From the NCBI GenBank assembly GCA_003427395.1, contig BFEA01000259.1, positions 146,165 through 210,164 on the forward strand: a stretch of 64,000 nucleotides of DNA, given 5' to 3'. Numbering within the stretch: the stretch's first letter is position 1; each line of letters opens with the position of its first letter. This DNA comes from Chara braunii (lineage: Eukaryota; Streptophyta; Charophyceae; Charales; Characeae). The position numbers and the translations under genes were made by a program. The notes under the pieces are model-generated. The model ran no database searches. It was not told the origin of the DNA and saw only the letters and a list, made by a program, of their open reading frames with translations. This document shows, in pieces, positions 61,349-64,000 of the stretch.

Positions 61349-62560
61349 AATAGGTGGAGGACGCTCATAAGGACGTCAGGCGAAGCGCTCGGACGGTCTG
61401 CGATAAGAACGCAACAAGGAGACGTGGTAAACATCGTGTACGTGAGCCTGTCGAAGGTAATCAGGTAGCTTCACACGGAAGCTGACCGGACTAGCGGCAG
61501 TATCAGAACCGACCGCCTGAAGGATGCGGCATGGGCCGAAGAAACAACGCATTAACTTGCGAAGCGTACCTGCTTCGAGCTGCAAGTGGCGTGCATCGAC
61601 GAGCATATCGTCACCGACTTTGAATGAATGATCCATTCGTGATCGGTTCGCTCGTGCGGCCATGCGAATCTGAGAGTCGGCTAGACTCTCGTGTGCGCGC
61701 TTCATAATCGCCGCCATGTGGGCGATCCAGTCATTCAACGCAGGATAACGAGTGTTTGGGCGCAACCTCGATGGTCGTAGGAAGTCCGCGGGTACGCGAG
61801 GGTGGTAGCTGAGGTCGCAATAGAATGGCAATATCCCCGTGGCTGGCGAAACGGAGTGGTTGTACGCAATCTCTATGTGGACTAAGTGTAAAGCCCACTG
61901 CTGGTTATCCCTAACAAACTTTCGGAGGATATTACCGAGAGTTTTATTGGTGACCTTAGTCTGACCATCCGTCTGAGGGTGGTAAGACGATGAGAAGCGG
62001 AGCTGGGATCCGTACACCTTGTGTAGGTGTCACCGGAATGTGCTGGTAAAGCGCGGGTCACGGTTGGAGATAATGTTCTAAGGTAAGTTGTGATCTCTCA
62101 CGACTCGGTCGAAGACGATGTCGGCGACCTCATGGGCGCTAATGCGATAGCGACACGGGATAAAACGTGCACGCTTCGTGAAGCGATCGACGACAACCAA
62201 GATAACATCATGACCGCGCTAAGTGGGTGGGCGGAGGGGACCAATGAAATCCATCGAGATGGACTGCCAACGACCCTCGGGTATGGGTAAGGGCTGAAGT
62301 AACTCATAGGGGAGGTGCTTCGTACTGTTCACCTCCTTACACTCCTAGATTAAGGATTTGACGAAGTTCTTAGACTTCGGCCAGACGTATAGGTGACAAA
62401 CACGAGCCGACATATTGTGGAAGCCCATATGATCGACATTTGCCTGGTCATGGAACTCTACTACAGCCTGGACGCGGAGCTGTCTGGTGGAGGGAACGCA
62501 GATACGTGTCTCTAGCTGACCAGATCTACCATGCCAGTACACGAGACCGTTCTCACCAAG
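61349..62560 (-). pseudogene. Integrase core and C-terminal part (element 4)
   Basis: The zinc region (HDQANVDHMGFHNMSARVCH) is near 62400-62450. Core pieces lie around 62090-62340. RFSSSYHPQTDGQTKVTNKT (62017 on) contains the usual QTDGQTE block, but Lys stands where the catalytic Glu is normally found. HSFKVGDDMLVDARHLQLEA and FFGPCRILQAVG form the GPY/F-like end. Confidence 0.8.
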
Positions 62561-62566
62561 GGAGTA

Positions 62567-63480
62567 TCAGGGAACGGTCTTGCCACTCCACAGTGTCTCG
62601 TGGATGACGCGATAATCCGGGCAGTGACGGTACTGGGTGCGATATGCGCCGATCACCGACTGATCAACAGTGGTGATGGAGATGGCAGTAAGATGAATGG
62701 GTTCCTGATTGTGATCAGGGCGGCGGGACAAGGCATCAGCGACACGGTTCGTTTCACCCTTGATGGGTTGAGTGGTGAAACTGAACTCCGATAAGTCACG
62801 CCACCAACGTGCCTGTCGAGGGAAAAGCTTGAGCTTCGTGAGGAAAGCTTGGACAACTGAGTTGTCTGTGCGCACCATGAAGGGTACCTCGTGCAGGTAA
62901 TGACGCAAGTACCGGGTAGCATAAACTACTGTGAGAACCTCACGTTCATCAGCATTGTAGTTTATCTCGGAAGGCAGTAGCTGATGGGAGTAGAAGGCGA
63001 TCGGGCAATCCCCAGCACGAGTCTCAATAGTCCCATCCTCCGCGCGGTCGAGGAGTAAATAATGGGCGGACTGTCAGTTGAGAGAAGTGGTGGAAGGATA
63101 GGCGTTAATCGAGAAGCAGTGTCAGCAGGAGAGGGGGGGAAAGAAGGAACATGGGGATAAGGTGAATCAGGAGGAGAGAGAAACACTTGAGAAAATACTG
63201 CTCCTACTGCAAAATCTGACACATCACTGGTGACGATGAAGGGGGGATCAAAATCTGGGAGGCGAACAACCGGCGCACAAGTCGTCGCCTTCTTGAGGTC
63301 GTGGAAAGCGTCCTCGCAGAGGGGTGTCCAAAACCACAGCGGGTTCTTCCGGAGGAGGGTGGAGGTAAGGACGTAGGAATACCTAGCGTATCCCTAGATA
63401 AAATTACTATAGTAGTTGGTGAGGCCTAGGAAACTCTGAAGCTGCTTGGCAGATGTGGGGATGGGTCACTCTGCAATAGC
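62567..63480 (-). pseudogene. RNase H and RT thumb (element 4)
   Basis: LQSFLGLTNYYSNFI, then a stop and GYARY (thumb), PPFIVTSDVSDFAVGAVFSQ (RNase H with catalytic Asp), and MRHYLHEVPFMVRTDNSVVQ, TKLKLFPRQARWWRDLSEFS and GETNRVADALSRRPD at its end. At least three stops stand where Trp would be normal or likely. Confidence 0.8.
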
Positions 63481-63549
63481 AGTGATCTTCACGTTGTCCA
63501 TGTGAAGACCCTGGTCAGAAACATGATGTTCTAAGAAGTTCACTTTGCG

Positions 63550-64000
63550 CTAGATAAAGCGACACTTACTAAGCTTGGCATAGAAGTCATGCTTGCGTAA
63601 GCGCTGTAGGACATCGCGGAAGTGTCTTATGTGGTCTTCTAAGGTATGACTGTAGACCAAGATGTCGTCCAAGTTTACGAGAACGTATTTTTCAATAATG
63701 TCCCTTAAGATGTCGTTCATCGCCATCTGGAAGGTGGCGGGTGCATTGGTGAGGCCGAATGGCATCACAGTGAACTCGTAGTGGCCGAAACGCGACCGGA
63801 AGGCGGTCTTCGACTGATCCTCTACAACAACGCGGATTTGATGATAACCGCTATGAAGATCGATCTTCGTGAAGAAGCGGTTGCCTGCCAGACGGTCAAA
63901 CAACTCATCCACGTGGGGCATGAGATAGCTGTTCTTAACCGTGTAACGGTTAAGGTCGCGGTAGTTGATGCAGAGGCGGAGAGTTCCGTCCGCTTTGCAA
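63550..64000 (-). pseudogene. Reverse transcriptase core (element 4), runs off the window
   Basis: LRLCINYRDLNRYTVKNSYL, FFTKIDLHSGYHQIRVVVED (motif A), FRSRFGHYEFTVMPFGLTNA and EKYVLVNLDDILVYSHTLED. The active-site box reads NLDD where Y(V/L/M)DD is usual. A stop at 63550 follows KCRFI. Confidence 0.9.

Larger units (their letters stand above)
60995..64000 (-). mobile_element. Element 4: chromodomain Ty3/gypsy (chromovirus-like), minus strand, partial
   Basis: From the right edge: RT, RNase H, integrase and a chromodomain, in the Ty3/gypsy order. The 5' part lies beyond the window. Frames are broken many times. It differs from elements 1-3 in sequence and in having a chromodomain. Confidence 0.85.

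Overview
This window is nuclear DNA of a plant-lineage eukaryote. It holds no recognisable host protein-coding gene and is almost entirely transposable elements in several nested layers. A fragment of plastid ndhE at 4250-4384 points to a streptophyte, because plastid ndh genes are essentially a streptophyte trait. U6 snRNA retrocopies, tRNA-headed SINE-like units, LINEs with a C-terminal zinc knuckle and several Ty3/gypsy families fit that. A charophyte alga such as Chara is possible, but I cannot prove it from sequence alone. Four runs of N mark assembly gaps.

Layout. 0-4.8 kb: small repeats (a split U6 pseudogene, poly(A)-only insertions, a 33-bp minisatellite, short terminal-inverted-repeat elements) and a plastid insert. 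4.8-10.5 kb: the 3' part of a Ty3/gypsy element on the + strand (element 1), with integrase, three further ORFs and a 2.4-kb LTR. 11.1-14.2 kb: small retrocopies and SINE-like DNA. 14.2-22.5 kb: a long LINE (LINE A) whose 5' end is fused to U6 and whose endonuclease is interrupted by a second LINE (LINE B, 15.7-18.2 kb). 22.6-26.6 kb: MITE-like and SINE-like repeats. 26.66-38.74 kb: a nearly complete Ty3/gypsy element (element 2). 38.74-39.9 kb: a minus-strand LINE. 40-43 kb: small inverted-repeat elements. 43.0-46.7 kb: two 5'-truncated LINEs. 47.4-54.2 kb: a third Ty3/gypsy element on the - strand (element 3), kin of elements 1 and 2. 54-60.9 kb: repeats and a 991-base gap. 60.99-64 kb: part of a chromodomain-bearing Ty3/gypsy element on the - strand (element 4).

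The most interesting content is the family formed by elements 1-3. (i) Its LTRs are unusually long, about 2.4-2.7 kb. Each LTR carries a related ORF of about 160-180 residues (called ORF-L here) that ends a constant ~230-240 bp before the LTR end. (ii) Three extra ORFs (X, Y, Z) lie between integrase and the 3' LTR and are conserved between elements 1 and 2. ORF-X starts in a 4-base ATGA overlap with the pol stop in both. (iii) Element 2 carries a PHD-type C4HC3 zinc finger between RNase H and integrase, where a chromatin-reading module could steer integration. Nearly all coding regions are broken by stops or frameshifts, so these are relics, but the shared features argue that the ancestor used them.
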